From positions 186,001 to 250,000 of the forward strand of contig JAFEGA010000006.1 of assembly GCA_018240285.1 (NCBI GenBank): a stretch of 64,000 nt of DNA. Reading direction: 5' to 3'. The position numbers and the translations under genes were made by a program. The stretch's first letter is position 1. Each line of letters begins with the position of its first letter. The notes under the pieces were generated by a model. The model was not told where the DNA came from, searched no databases, and was given only the letters and a program-made list of their open reading frames with translations. This document shows positions 8,410 to 17,137 of this stretch, in pieces. The stretch comes from Pseudomonadota bacterium (GTDB lineage Bacteria; Pseudomonadota; Gammaproteobacteria; Burkholderiales; Nitrosomonadaceae).

Positions 8410-9315
8410 ATGAGTAATCATCCTTTCAGTCATCTGGATGCGCTGGAAAGCGAAGCCATCCATATCATGCGTGAAGTGGCGGCGGAATGCGCCAATCCCG
8501 TTTTGCTGTTTTCCGGCGGTAAGGATTCGATCGTTTTGCTGCGCCTGGCTGAGAAGGCCTTCCGCCCCGGCCGCTTTCCGTTTCCGCTGATGCACATCGA
8601 TACCGAACACAACTTTCCCGAAGTGATTGCGTTCCGCGATCATCGCGCGAAAGAATTGGGCGAACGGCTGATCGTGCGCAGCATGGAGGATTCGATCAAG
8701 AAGGGGCGCGTAGTGCTGCGTTCCGAGACGCAGAGCCGTAATGCTTTTCAATCGGTAACGTTGCTGGACGCCATTGCGGAATTCAAATTCGACGCTTGTA
8801 TCGGCGGTGCGCGCCGCGATGAAGAAAAAGCGCGCGCCAAGGAGCGGATTTTCTCTTTCCGCGATGAGTTCGGGCAGTGGGATCCCAAGAATCAACGTCC
8901 GGAATTATGGGATATCTATAACACCCGTACGCATCCGGGAGAGAATATCCGCGTTTTCCCAATCAGCAACTGGACGGAACTGGATGTCTGGGAATATATC
9001 GCGCGCGAGAAACTGGAAGTGCCCGAGATCTATTTCGCCCATTCGCGCGAGGTGATCCGTCGTGCTGCCGGCCTGCTGCCGGTTTCTCATCTGGTGCAAC
9101 CACAAGCAGGAGAAAAAACCGAGCATATCACGGTGCGTTTCCGCACCGTGGGTGATATGAGCTGCACCTGTCCGGTGGAATCGGCTGCGGCGACTGTCGA
9201 GGCGATCATTGCGGAAACCGCGATGACGCGCATTACCGAACGCGGCGCGACGCGCATGGATGATCAGACATCGGAAGCATCGATGGAGCCTCGCAAGAAA
9301 GAGGGATACTTCTAG
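8410..9315 (+). CDS. cysD: Sulfate adenylyltransferase subunit 2
   Basis: A 301-residue ATP sulfurylase small subunit, complete from MSNHPFSHLDALE to the conserved ending KKEGYF. The PP-loop motif LLFSGGKDS is at residues 32-40. A TTG start 39 bases upstream is in frame, but the ATG at 8410 agrees with family length. CysD adenylates sulfate with ATP, driven by the CysN GTPase. It starts 84 bases after cysH. Its TAG stop falls inside the end of a palindromic repeat (9312-9459), which separates it from its partner gene. Confidence 0.94.
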   Translation: MSNHPFSHLDALESEAIHIMREVAAECANPVLLFSGGKDSIVLLRLAEKAFRPGRFPFPLMHIDTEHNFPEVIAFRDHRAKELGERLIVRSMEDSIKKGRVVLRSETQSRNAFQSVTLLDAIAEFKFDACIGGARRDEEKARAKERIFSFRDEFGQWDPKNQRPELWDIYNTRTHPGENIRVFPISNWTELDVWEYIAREKLEVPEIYFAHSREVIRRAAGLLPVSHLVQPQAGEKTEHITVRFRTVGDMSCTCPVESAAATVEAIIAETAMTRITERGATRMDDQTSEASMEPRKKEGYF

Positions 9316-9459
9316 GGAAGCTCTGAAAAACTACTGCGCTCGGCCATGCTGCGTTGAAATCAAGTTTAAAATGCTCATTTACACCTCGTAAACTGGGCTT
9401 TTTCACCTGATTCCGCCTTACCTGACCGTCGCTCGCTACCTTTTTCAGAGCTTCCCTAG
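9312..9459. repeat. Palindromic MITE-like element, copy 1, between cysD and cysN
   Basis: A 148-bp element has perfect 19-bp terminal inverted repeats (9312-9330 and 9441-9459, arm CTAGGGAAGCTCTGAAAAA). It contains no gene. The inner core AAAATGCTCATTTA (9368-9381), then GTAAACT and GCTTTTTC, recurs in copy 2 at 57098-57237 and in degraded form in copy 3 near 34800. The cysD stop codon TAG lies within the left terminus. The whole could fold into a long hairpin in the cysDN transcript. It is probably a non-autonomous element; its transposase is not in this window. Confidence 0.8.
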
Positions 9460-9566
9460 GAAATAGCTGCGTTAGTGGTATGGCACAGACTCATCCAAGT
9501 TGTGTGTGCGCCAATCAATTCTTACTAATTTTTTTATGGCATTAGTCATTTCCAGAAGGTTTCCAA

Positions 9567-10856
9567 ATGTCGGCGATTGAAAAGATTTCACTTGATCAAA
9601 CCGGATTGTTGCGTTTTATTACTGCCGGGAGTGTGGACGACGGCAAAAGCACGTTGATCGGCCGCTTACTGCACGACTCTAAGTCCATTTTTGAAGATCA
9701 GCTGACGTCTATTACCAATACGACGCGTAAACGCGGTGCGGAGGGTGTCGATCTATCCTTATTGACCGATGGCTTGCAAGCGGAACGGGAACAAGGAATT
9801 ACCATCGATGTGGCCTACCGCTATTTCGCCACGCCCAAACGCAAGTTCATCATCGCCGATACCCCCGGGCACGAACAATACACCCGCAACATGGTGACCG
9901 GCGCATCGACCGCGAATCTGGCGATTATCCTGATCGATGCGCGCAAGGGTGTGCTGACGCAATCGCGCCGCCATGCCTACCTGGCCAGTTTGGTCGGAAT
10001 TCCGCATCTGGTGGTGGCAGTCAATAAAATGGATCTGGTGGATTATTCGCAAGCGGTTTTTGACAAAATTTGCAGCGACTTCGGCGCTTTTGCAGAGAAG
10101 CTCAATCTGCGGAATATCGTTTATATCCCGATGTCGGCGCTGAATGGCGACATGGTGGTGGAACGCGGCGAACATCTGGATTGGTATCAAGGTTCCACCC
10201 TGATGGATTTGCTCGAAACGGTATCGATTGAAGATGACATCAACCGGGAGGATTTCCGTTTCCCGGTGCAATGGGTATGCCGCCCGCAAACGAAGGAATT
10301 GCACGACTTTCGCGGTTACATGGGGCGCATTGAATCGGGCTCGGTGCGCACAGGTGACGCGGTCACCGTGTTGCCATCGGGCTTAAGTTCGCGCATCAAG
10401 GAAATTCTCGTGTACGAGGGGCCGCTTGCAGAAGCGTTTGCGCCACAATCGGTTACGCTGACCATTGAAGATCATCTGGATATTTCCCGCGGCGATATGC
10501 TGGTGAAGACGAGTGATACCCCGCAAGCGACCAAAGCGTTCGACGCGATGCTGTGCTGGCTTTCCGAGCAACCACTCGATTTGAACCGGAAATATTTGAT
10601 TAAGCAAACGACTCGCGTTGTTAAAGCCGTAATCAGCCGGATCGATTACCGCATCGACGTCAATTCGATGGCGCAGGAAGCGGTTAATATGCTCAAAATG
10701 AATGACATTGCGCGTGTTGGATTGAAAGTGCAACAGCCGCTGGTTTGTGACGATTATGCACGCAACCGTGCCACCGGCTGTTTTATCGTTATTGATGAAA
10801 GCAGTAATAATACCGTGGCTGCCGGAATGATTTTGCCGTCTGACCGGGCAGCATAA
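9567..10856 (+). CDS. cysN: Sulfate adenylyltransferase subunit 1 (GTPase)
   Basis: A 429-residue EF-Tu-like GTPase subunit of ATP sulfurylase. The P-loop GSVDDGKST is at residues 21-29, the G3 motif is DTPGHEQYTRNM, and the G4 motif is NKMD. The EF-Tu-type beta-barrel domains II and III follow. It ends without the fused APS kinase domain seen in CysNC proteins, matching an APS-type CysH. GTP hydrolysis drives sulfate activation by CysD. It sits 251 bases after cysD rather than overlapping it as usual, because the repeat 9312-9459 lies between them. The gap of 241 bases that follows shows no gene. Confidence 0.94.
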   Translation: MSAIEKISLDQTGLLRFITAGSVDDGKSTLIGRLLHDSKSIFEDQLTSITNTTRKRGAEGVDLSLLTDGLQAEREQGITIDVAYRYFATPKRKFIIADTPGHEQYTRNMVTGASTANLAIILIDARKGVLTQSRRHAYLASLVGIPHLVVAVNKMDLVDYSQAVFDKICSDFGAFAEKLNLRNIVYIPMSALNGDMVVERGEHLDWYQGSTLMDLLETVSIEDDINREDFRFPVQWVCRPQTKELHDFRGYMGRIESGSVRTGDAVTVLPSGLSSRIKEILVYEGPLAEAFAPQSVTLTIEDHLDISRGDMLVKTSDTPQATKAFDAMLCWLSEQPLDLNRKYLIKQTTRVVKAVISRIDYRIDVNSMAQEAVNMLKMNDIARVGLKVQQPLVCDDYARNRATGCFIVIDESSNNTVAAGMILPSDRAA

Positions 10857-11097
10857 ATAACGCAAAGTCGAATGATCGCTTGATAACTGCTGTTTATCCG
10901 GACGAAAGTAAAACTGAGCTTGTGTTTAATATTGCTGTGCTTATGCTCTGTAAATTGGCGGGAAATGCATAGCGGCCGTAGCGCGGATTGCTAAGTAATA
11001 TCGAATCAATTATGCGATTAATTCGCGGATGCGGGTAGAATACCGGCTGTAATACGTCGGGCCTAAACTACAAAAAATATTAAATCAAGCTAACACT

Positions 11098-11520
11098 ATG
11101 AATTTAATAAAAGAACAGAATAAGAAACTGAAGGGATTTACCATCCTGGTCGTGGAAGATAACGAGTTGAACCAGCAAGTGGCCAAAGGCCTGCTGGAAT
11201 ATAACGGTGCAACGGTAGCTATAGCCAATCACGGCAAAGAAGCCTTGGAAATGTTGAGTGAAGGGCCCTTTGATTGCATCCTGATGGATGTTCAAATGCC
11301 GGTGATGGATGGTTTGGAGGCCACACAATTGATCCGCGCCAACCCGGAATGTTCGGAGGCATTGATCATCGCCGTGACAGCCAATGCCGATGAGCATCAC
11401 AGAGACTTATGCCGGAACGCGGGCATGGATGATTTTCTGGCGAAACCGATTGATCCGGAACGATTGGTCGATACGCTGTTGAAGTGGTTGATACCAAAGC
11501 AGGATGTGTTAATGCCGTGA
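11098..11520 (+). CDS. Single-domain response regulator (receiver only)
   Basis: A 140-residue CheY-like receiver. The acidic pair ED at residues 20-21, phospho-acceptor Asp64 in ILMDVQMPVMDG, a conserved Thr (AVTANAD) and Lys (LAKPID) are all present. It lacks any output domain. Its sequence resembles the receiver domains at the ends of hybrid histidine kinases (VVEDNELNQQVAKGLL). It may accept phosphate from such a kinase or from an Hpt protein. It is 74 bases upstream of the receiver-EAL gene on the same strand. No kinase is encoded beside it. Confidence 0.88.
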   Translation: MNLIKEQNKKLKGFTILVVEDNELNQQVAKGLLEYNGATVAIANHGKEALEMLSEGPFDCILMDVQMPVMDGLEATQLIRANPECSEALIIAVTANADEHHRDLCRNAGMDDFLAKPIDPERLVDTLLKWLIPKQDVLMP

Positions 11521-11594
11521 GCCTTAAAAGATAAACAATGAAAGCTTTTCCTGATGAATTGGCGGTATTGTTTGCACATTAACTAAGTTTCGGG

Positions 11595-12797
11595 ATGAAT
11601 AAAGAAAAGCCGATACGTGTGCTGGTGCTCGATGATGACAAATTTATGCTCGAGTTTGTCAGTCATTTGCTCAGGGAATTGGGTGTCAGTGAGGTGCTGG
11701 TTGCCGAGGATGGCAAGGCTGGTTTGTTTGTTCTGTCTGCGCAAGTCACCGCGATTGATCTGCTGATTTGTGATATAGAAATGCCGGGCATGGATGGTAT
11801 CGAGTTTCTGCGCAATATTGCGGATCAATATTACAGCGGCAAGATTGTGTTGTTTTCCAGTGTGGATCCCGATTTGCTCAAAGCAACGGAACGCTTGGCT
11901 TCTGTACGTGGGTTGAATGTCATCGGCACGCTGACGAAACCGGTGACAGTGGGCGCTCTGGCAACCATTTTGGAGCAGTTGTCGACACCCAATTCAAAGC
12001 ACACCGATCTTACCCGGATACGGCAGATCTTTACTGTGGATGAGATTCAGCAGGCCCTGGCGGCGGAACAGATTGATTTGTTTTATCAACCTAAGATTGC
12101 TGTTTCCAGTGGCCGTGTTACCAGTGTCGAATGTTTGGTACGCTGGCGTCATGCGCAATACGGATATGTTTCTCCCGATAATTTCATTCCGGTGATCGAG
12201 CAAAGCGGATTGATCAATGATTTTACGTGCGATGTATTAAGGAAGTCTGCTCGACAATTGGATTTGTGGTTGCAACAAGGATTTGACTTAAAAGTTTCTG
12301 TCAACGTTTCGATGGAAAATCTGGATCGGTTTAATTTGCCGGAGATTTATGAATCGGCGGTGCGTGAGTGTTTTGTGCCGATTGACCGGATAACGCTGGA
12401 AATTACCGAAGGCAAACTGGGAAAGGATTTTGCGCAATCCTTGGACATTCTCACGCGGCTTAGACTGAAGGGATTCGGATTGGCTATCGATGATTTCGGT
12501 ATCGGCTATTCATCGATGGAAACACTGAAGCACATGCCTTTTACCGAACTCAAAGTTGACCGGATTTTCGCGCATGGGGCAACGAAGGATCCGGCTACGC
12601 GTGCCATACTGGAGTCGAGTATAAAATTAGGTAAGGCGCTTGGCCTGAATGTAGTTGTGGAGGGCATAGAAGCCGAAACGGATTACCAGCTGGCGGCAGC
12701 ACTCGGATGCGACGAAATTCAAGGTTTTTTTATTGCCAAACCGATGCTGGGCGGTGAGTTTACCGAATGGTTATCTGCTTATGAAAAAAACAAATGA
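11595..12797 (+). CDS. Receiver-EAL response regulator, predicted c-di-GMP phosphodiesterase
   Basis: A 400-residue protein. The receiver domain (residues 7-125) has the DDD acidic cluster and Asp60 in LLICDIEMPGMDG. The EAL domain (about 140-395) keeps the catalytic set: ECLVRW for the EAL motif, SVNVS, LEITEG, the DDFGIGYSS loop, LKVD, VVEGIE and IQGFFIAKP. It should hydrolyse cyclic di-GMP under control of receiver phosphorylation, like RocR-type proteins. It stands between a lone receiver and the large flavoprotein gene, all in one orientation, so a shared phosphorelay is likely. The start ATG at 11595 has CGGG just upstream. Confidence 0.9.
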   Translation: MNKEKPIRVLVLDDDKFMLEFVSHLLRELGVSEVLVAEDGKAGLFVLSAQVTAIDLLICDIEMPGMDGIEFLRNIADQYYSGKIVLFSSVDPDLLKATERLASVRGLNVIGTLTKPVTVGALATILEQLSTPNSKHTDLTRIRQIFTVDEIQQALAAEQIDLFYQPKIAVSSGRVTSVECLVRWRHAQYGYVSPDNFIPVIEQSGLINDFTCDVLRKSARQLDLWLQQGFDLKVSVNVSMENLDRFNLPEIYESAVRECFVPIDRITLEITEGKLGKDFAQSLDILTRLRLKGFGLAIDDFGIGYSSMETLKHMPFTELKVDRIFAHGATKDPATRAILESSIKLGKALGLNVVVEGIEAETDYQLAAALGCDEIQGFFIAKPMLGGEFTEWLSAYEKNK

Positions 12798-12910
12798 TGG
12801 ACGGTTCAGCTAGGATCTCAAACCATAAACCAGCAGTAGTTGGCGGTATGATCGGAGATCATTGCCGGATCGTATAGAATTGCGTAACAAGAGACTAATT
12901 TATTGAGAAT

Positions 12911-15900
12911 ATGACAAAAATGGATGCAACGCCGCACACACAACCAGAAGCAATCGCTGATTCAGCAAATTTTAGTTTTGGCTTTACCATCGCCGATCTC
13001 TACCGGCGCAGCGGTTTGGTCAAATTGGATCAAGTTTTTCTGGATTTTCTCCACGCTGGCGATGAAGCGCTGTATAAAAAACTCGAACACGCGCGCGCGC
13101 ATCCTGGCGATTTGCAACCCAAAGACGAATCCGCGTTATTGATCGAGATTGCACCTTGGCTGGAAGACTTTGTTGCACGGTTATTCAATATCGAGGCTGA
13201 AGTTCAACAATTGGCGGCACGGCATCACGAACTGGCGCCGCTGTATTTTTGCAAACGGCAATTTGTGCAACGCCGCGCCAAAGGGAAAGTGAGCGACGAA
13301 GAATTGGCAACCATCGATGGTTTTGCGTTGGAAAAAGAACTGGAAAAAGAATTTGGCGCAGCTTTCTCGGAACTTGTTTTTGCTACTCATGTTGCCCAAT
13401 GGATGGATGCGGAGACTGAAAACGAAGCCCGTCTGAACAAGGCACTGCACTATGCCGCCTGGGCATTGCGCACACCGGCCGGGCAACAGCATACGCAGCA
13501 GGGCATTCTATTCAAGACGCCCGCCAAACTGGATTTTCAGCACTTGTTGTCCTTGCACACCGACGAATCGGCGGGATATCCGTTGCACAGCCTGGGGCAT
13601 TTGCGCGAACGCAACGGCTTTGCATTGACCGATGACGGCACCGATCTGATGGGTGCGCTCGACGAAGCCAATTATTGCATTTGGTGCCACGAACAAGGCA
13701 AGGATTCCTGCTCGAAAGGCTTTAAACAAAAACCCAAAACCCCGGATGAGCCGGTAACCTTCAAGAAAAGTGAATTGGGCGCGCTGCTGGCGGGTTGTCC
13801 GCTGGAGGAGCGCATTTCCGAGTTTCATAAACTGAAAACGCAAGGCGTCGCGGTAGGAAGTCTGGCGATGATCGTGCTGGACAATCCGATGTGCGCCGGT
13901 ACCGGTCATCGCATTTGCAACGATTGCATGAAATCGTGCATTTATCAGAAACAGGATCCGGTCGATATTCCGCAAGCCGAAACCCGCACACTGAAAGATG
14001 TGCTGGCGTTGCCGTGGGGCTATGAGATTTACAGTCTGCTGACCCGCTGGAATCCGCTGAATCTGCGCCGTCCGGTGCCGAAAGCGGCATCCGGCCGCAA
14101 GGTTCTGGTGGTCGGCATGGGACCGGCCGGGTATACGCTGGCGCATCATTTGATGAACGAGGGGCATACCGTGGTCGGTATCGACGGTCTTAAGATTGAA
14201 CCGCTGCCGGAGGATATTTCCGGAGTTGATGCGCGAGGCGGGCGCGTGCCGTTCAAAGCGATCCGTTCCGCCAGCGCCTTGGAAGAGAATTTAGACGAGC
14301 GCATGCCGGGCGGTTTTGGCGGCGTCGCCGAATATGGCATTACTGTGCGCTGGAATAAGAACTTTCTGAAATTAATCCGTTTGCTGCTTGAACGCAGAGA
14401 GGAGTTTGCTTTGTTCGGCGGTGTACGTTTCGGAGGTACATTGACCACTGACGATGCATTTGCGCTGGGATTCGATCACGTCGCACTAGCGGCGGGCGCC
14501 GGGCGTCCGACGGTGCTCAACATGCCAAACGGCCTAGCGCGCGGCGTGCGTGCGGCGTCGGATTTCCTCATGGGGCTGCAATTGACCGGTGCGGCGCAAA
14601 GCGATTCGATCGCCAATATGCAATTGCGCTTGCCGGTCGTGGTGATCGGCGGTGGCTTGACCGCCATCGATACGGCAACTGAAGCGCTGGCGTATTATCC
14701 GGTGCAAGTGGAAAAATTCCTCAAGCGCTATGAAATTCTCACGGTCGTGCAAAGCGAGGCTGCGATCCGGGACACTTGGGATGAGGAAGAAAAAGCCATC
14801 GCGGATGAATTCCTGAATCATGCGCGCGCCATCCGTGCCGAGCGTCAAGCTGCGGAACAGGAGGGACGGGCGGCGAATGTCATCGGTTTGCTGCAATCCT
14901 GGGGAGGCGCAACGATTGCATATCGCAAACGCTTGATCGACAGTCCTTCCTATACATTGAATCATGAAGAAGTTGAAAAAGCGCTGGAAGAAGGCATTTG
15001 GTTCGCCGAAGGCATGACGCCGGTACGCGTCGATGTCGATGTTTGGGGGCATACGCAATCGGTGCGTTTTGCTGTGCAAAAACGCGATGAAGCCGGAGAA
15101 TGGCACGATGCCGGTGAAGTGCAATTAGCGGCACGCGCCTTGCTGGTGGCGGCTGGTACGCAGCCGAATACCGTGCTGGCGCGCGAAGATGACAAAACCT
15201 ATCAACTCGATGGCCGTTACTTCAATGCTTGCGACGAAGAGGGTAATCCGGTCAAGCCAACGTACGCCAATCCCAAACCGGATTATCCGGCCGTTCTGCT
15301 GAGCCGTTACAAGGATGCGCAAGATGGTCGTTTCATCAGTTTCTTCGGCGATTTGCATCCTTCGTTCTCGGGTAACGTGGTCAAAGCCATGTCCAGCGCG
15401 AAACAAGGTTATCCGGTGGTCAGTCGCGTGCTGGAGCGGGTTAAACCGGCGTCAAACGAATCCGCGCAGCAATTTTTTAACGGGCTGAACCGGCAATTGC
15501 GGCCGATTGTGCATAAAGTGGAAAGACTGGCGCCTAATATTATTGAAGTGATTGTTCATGCACCTATGGCGGCGGAACATTTTCAGCCCGGTCAGTTTTA
15601 CCGCTTCCAGAATTTTGCCACACATGCCCCGATCAGTAATGATACCCGGTTGGCAATGGAAGGCTTGGCGCTGACCGGCGCATCGGTGGATCTCAAGCAA
15701 GGTCTGGTTTCGCTGATTGTGCTGGAAATGGGCGGCTCCTCCAATCTGTGCGCCACGCTGAAACCGGGCGAACCGGTCATTTTGATGGGGCCAACCGGCA
15801 CACCGACGGAAATCCCATCGCATGAGACCGTGGTGTTAGTGGGTGGTGGTTTGGGTAATGCCGTGTTGTTCTCCATCGGTGCTGCCGCTCGCGCAGCCGG

Positions 15901-16459
15901 ATCCAAAGTGCTGTATTTCGCCGGTTACAAGAAACTGGTGGATCGCTATAAAGTGGCTGAAATTGAAGCAGCTGCCGACATTGTAGTGTGGTGCTGTGAC
16001 GAAGCGCCCGGATTTACGCCTACCCGTCCGCAAGACAAAAGTTTTACCGGAAACATTGTACAGGCTATGGTGGCTTATGCCAGCGGTGAGTTGGGTGAAC
16101 AGCCAGTGGCTTTGGCGGATGCCGGGCATATCATTGCCATCGGTTCCGATCGCATGATGGCGGCTGTCGGCGTGGCGCGCCACAATCAGTTAAAGCCTTA
16201 TCTGAAAGCAGATCATTTCGCCATCGGCTCAATCAATTCACCGATGCAATGCATGATGAAGGAGATTTGTGCGCAATGCTTACAACCGCACGAAGATCCG
16301 GAAACCGGCAAGATTACTTACGTGTTTTCTTGCTACAATCAAGATCAACCATTGGATCAAGTCGACTTCCCAGGATTGGCAATGCGTTTGCGCCAGAATA
16401 CTGTGCAAGAGAAGCTGACTAGCCGTTGGATCGATCGTTGTTTAAAAATCGGAGTATGA
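12911..16459 (+). CDS. Large two-flavin oxidoreductase resembling a fused NfnB-NfnA
   Basis: A 1182-residue cytoplasmic protein. Residues 1-240 are helical and not recognised. Two Cys-rich stretches follow: CIWCHEQGKDSC (about 255-266) and CAGTGHRICNDCMKSC (about 327-342), probably Fe-S ligands. A GltD/NfnB-like flavoprotein region has a FAD motif VLVVGMGPAG (about 398) and a nucleotide motif VVVIGGGLTAID (about 576). The last 320 residues resemble PyrK/NfnA ferredoxin-NADP reductase-like subunits, with a flavin barrel, VVLVGGGLGNAV, and the cluster motif CMMKEICAQC plus a later Cys. The enzyme probably moves electrons between pyridine nucleotides and an iron-sulfur carrier. It is 6 bases from the Hpt gene and upstream of pntAA. 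Substrates are unproven. Confidence 0.72.
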   Translation: MTKMDATPHTQPEAIADSANFSFGFTIADLYRRSGLVKLDQVFLDFLHAGDEALYKKLEHARAHPGDLQPKDESALLIEIAPWLEDFVARLFNIEAEVQQLAARHHELAPLYFCKRQFVQRRAKGKVSDEELATIDGFALEKELEKEFGAAFSELVFATHVAQWMDAETENEARLNKALHYAAWALRTPAGQQHTQQGILFKTPAKLDFQHLLSLHTDESAGYPLHSLGHLRERNGFALTDDGTDLMGALDEANYCIWCHEQGKDSCSKGFKQKPKTPDEPVTFKKSELGALLAGCPLEERISEFHKLKTQGVAVGSLAMIVLDNPMCAGTGHRICNDCMKSCIYQKQDPVDIPQAETRTLKDVLALPWGYEIYSLLTRWNPLNLRRPVPKAASGRKVLVVGMGPAGYTLAHHLMNEGHTVVGIDGLKIEPLPEDISGVDARGGRVPFKAIRSASALEENLDERMPGGFGGVAEYGITVRWNKNFLKLIRLLLERREEFALFGGVRFGGTLTTDDAFALGFDHVALAAGAGRPTVLNMPNGLARGVRAASDFLMGLQLTGAAQSDSIANMQLRLPVVVIGGGLTAIDTATEALAYYPVQVEKFLKRYEILTVVQSEAAIRDTWDEEEKAIADEFLNHARAIRAERQAAEQEGRAANVIGLLQSWGGATIAYRKRLIDSPSYTLNHEEVEKALEEGIWFAEGMTPVRVDVDVWGHTQSVRFAVQKRDEAGEWHDAGEVQLAARALLVAAGTQPNTVLAREDDKTYQLDGRYFNACDEEGNPVKPTYANPKPDYPAVLLSRYKDAQDGRFISFFGDLHPSFSGNVVKAMSSAKQGYPVVSRVLERVKPASNESAQQFFNGLNRQLRPIVHKVERLAPNIIEVIVHAPMAAEHFQPGQFYRFQNFATHAPISNDTRLAMEGLALTGASVDLKQGLVSLIVLEMGGSSNLCATLKPGEPVILMGPTGTPTEIPSHETVVLVGGGLGNAVLFSIGAAARAAGSKVLYFAGYKKLVDRYKVAEIEAAADIVVWCCDEAPGFTPTRPQDKSFTGNIVQAMVAYASGELGEQPVALADAGHIIAIGSDRMMAAVGVARHNQLKPYLKADHFAIGSINSPMQCMMKEICAQCLQPHEDPETGKITYVFSCYNQDQPLDQVDFPGLAMRLRQNTVQEKLTSRWIDRCLKIGV

Positions 16460-16465
16460 AACCAA

Positions 16466-16858
16466 GTGATTGAGATTGACGAAGTGGAAAAAGGAGCGTT
16501 TCCGGATGAGTCATTACCGGTCGATATGGCCGTCATGCGCCGGATGTTTCATGACAATCCGGCACTGGTGCGTAAATTCGGCCTTAAATTCATTGAAGTA
16601 GCCACTGACACGTTAGTGGAGATGAAAGCGGCGCAAGCCGGGAAAGATTTGCTGGCGCTAGGCCGCTTAGGCCACAAATTGAAATCTTCCGCCAGAACGA
16701 TCGGTGCTTCGGGTTTTGCCGATTTATGCGAAGCGCTGGAAAAAGCGGGTACAGAGAATAACTGGTCCGGTGCGGAATCGTTAATGGCCGAGATTCCTGT
16801 TCTGCTGGAACGGATTACACAACAACTGGAAAACGAATTCAGCAACATGAGCGAGTAA
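16466..16858 (+). CDS. Hpt (histidine phosphotransfer) domain protein
   Basis: A 130-residue four-helix Hpt protein. The phospho-acceptor His70 lies in LGHKLKSSARTIGASGFADL, the family signature. It has no other domain. The start is GTG at 16466, 6 bases past the stop of the oxidoreductase, so the pair is surely co-transcribed. An internal ATG (about 16526) would remove the N-terminal extension but keep the helix bundle. It could relay phosphate between a hybrid kinase elsewhere and the receivers at 11098 and 11595. The link to a redox enzyme is unusual. The 279 bases that follow have no gene; they contain TATAAT at 17056-17061, a possible pnt promoter element. Confidence 0.87.
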   Translation: MIEIDEVEKGAFPDESLPVDMAVMRRMFHDNPALVRKFGLKFIEVATDTLVEMKAAQAGKDLLALGRLGHKLKSSARTIGASGFADLCEALEKAGTENNWSGAESLMAEIPVLLERITQQLENEFSNMSE

Positions 16859-17137
16859 ACATCACGGCAGAAACCGCGCGTTGTTTTGGTGGCAGCTCAC
16901 GAATAAACACTGTGTGACCGAGCAGCCGATCTCATCCATCGCATGTCGTGTTCATGTGTTGCCATTATCACTACAAAAAACTTGGTGAATCATCAGAGAG
17001 TCCCACTGTATCAAGTTTTTCCTGATGCAATTAATGCATCTCAGGCAAATTGATTTATAATCCGCAATTCATTAAAAAATTAAGCACAATTTTAGTTTTT
17101 ATTTGCCAGCAAGCTGGCAAGAAAAGGGAGATCATCA

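Noticed and set aside
13670-13710. CIWCH in the large oxidoreductase read as a c-type heme site
   Set aside because: The protein has no signal peptide, so heme c attachment is not expected; the Cys residues are more likely FeS ligands.
13508-14167. Opposite-strand frame over the large oxidoreductase
   Set aside because: It is antisense to Cys-rich and FAD motifs that are clearly real; no features of its own.
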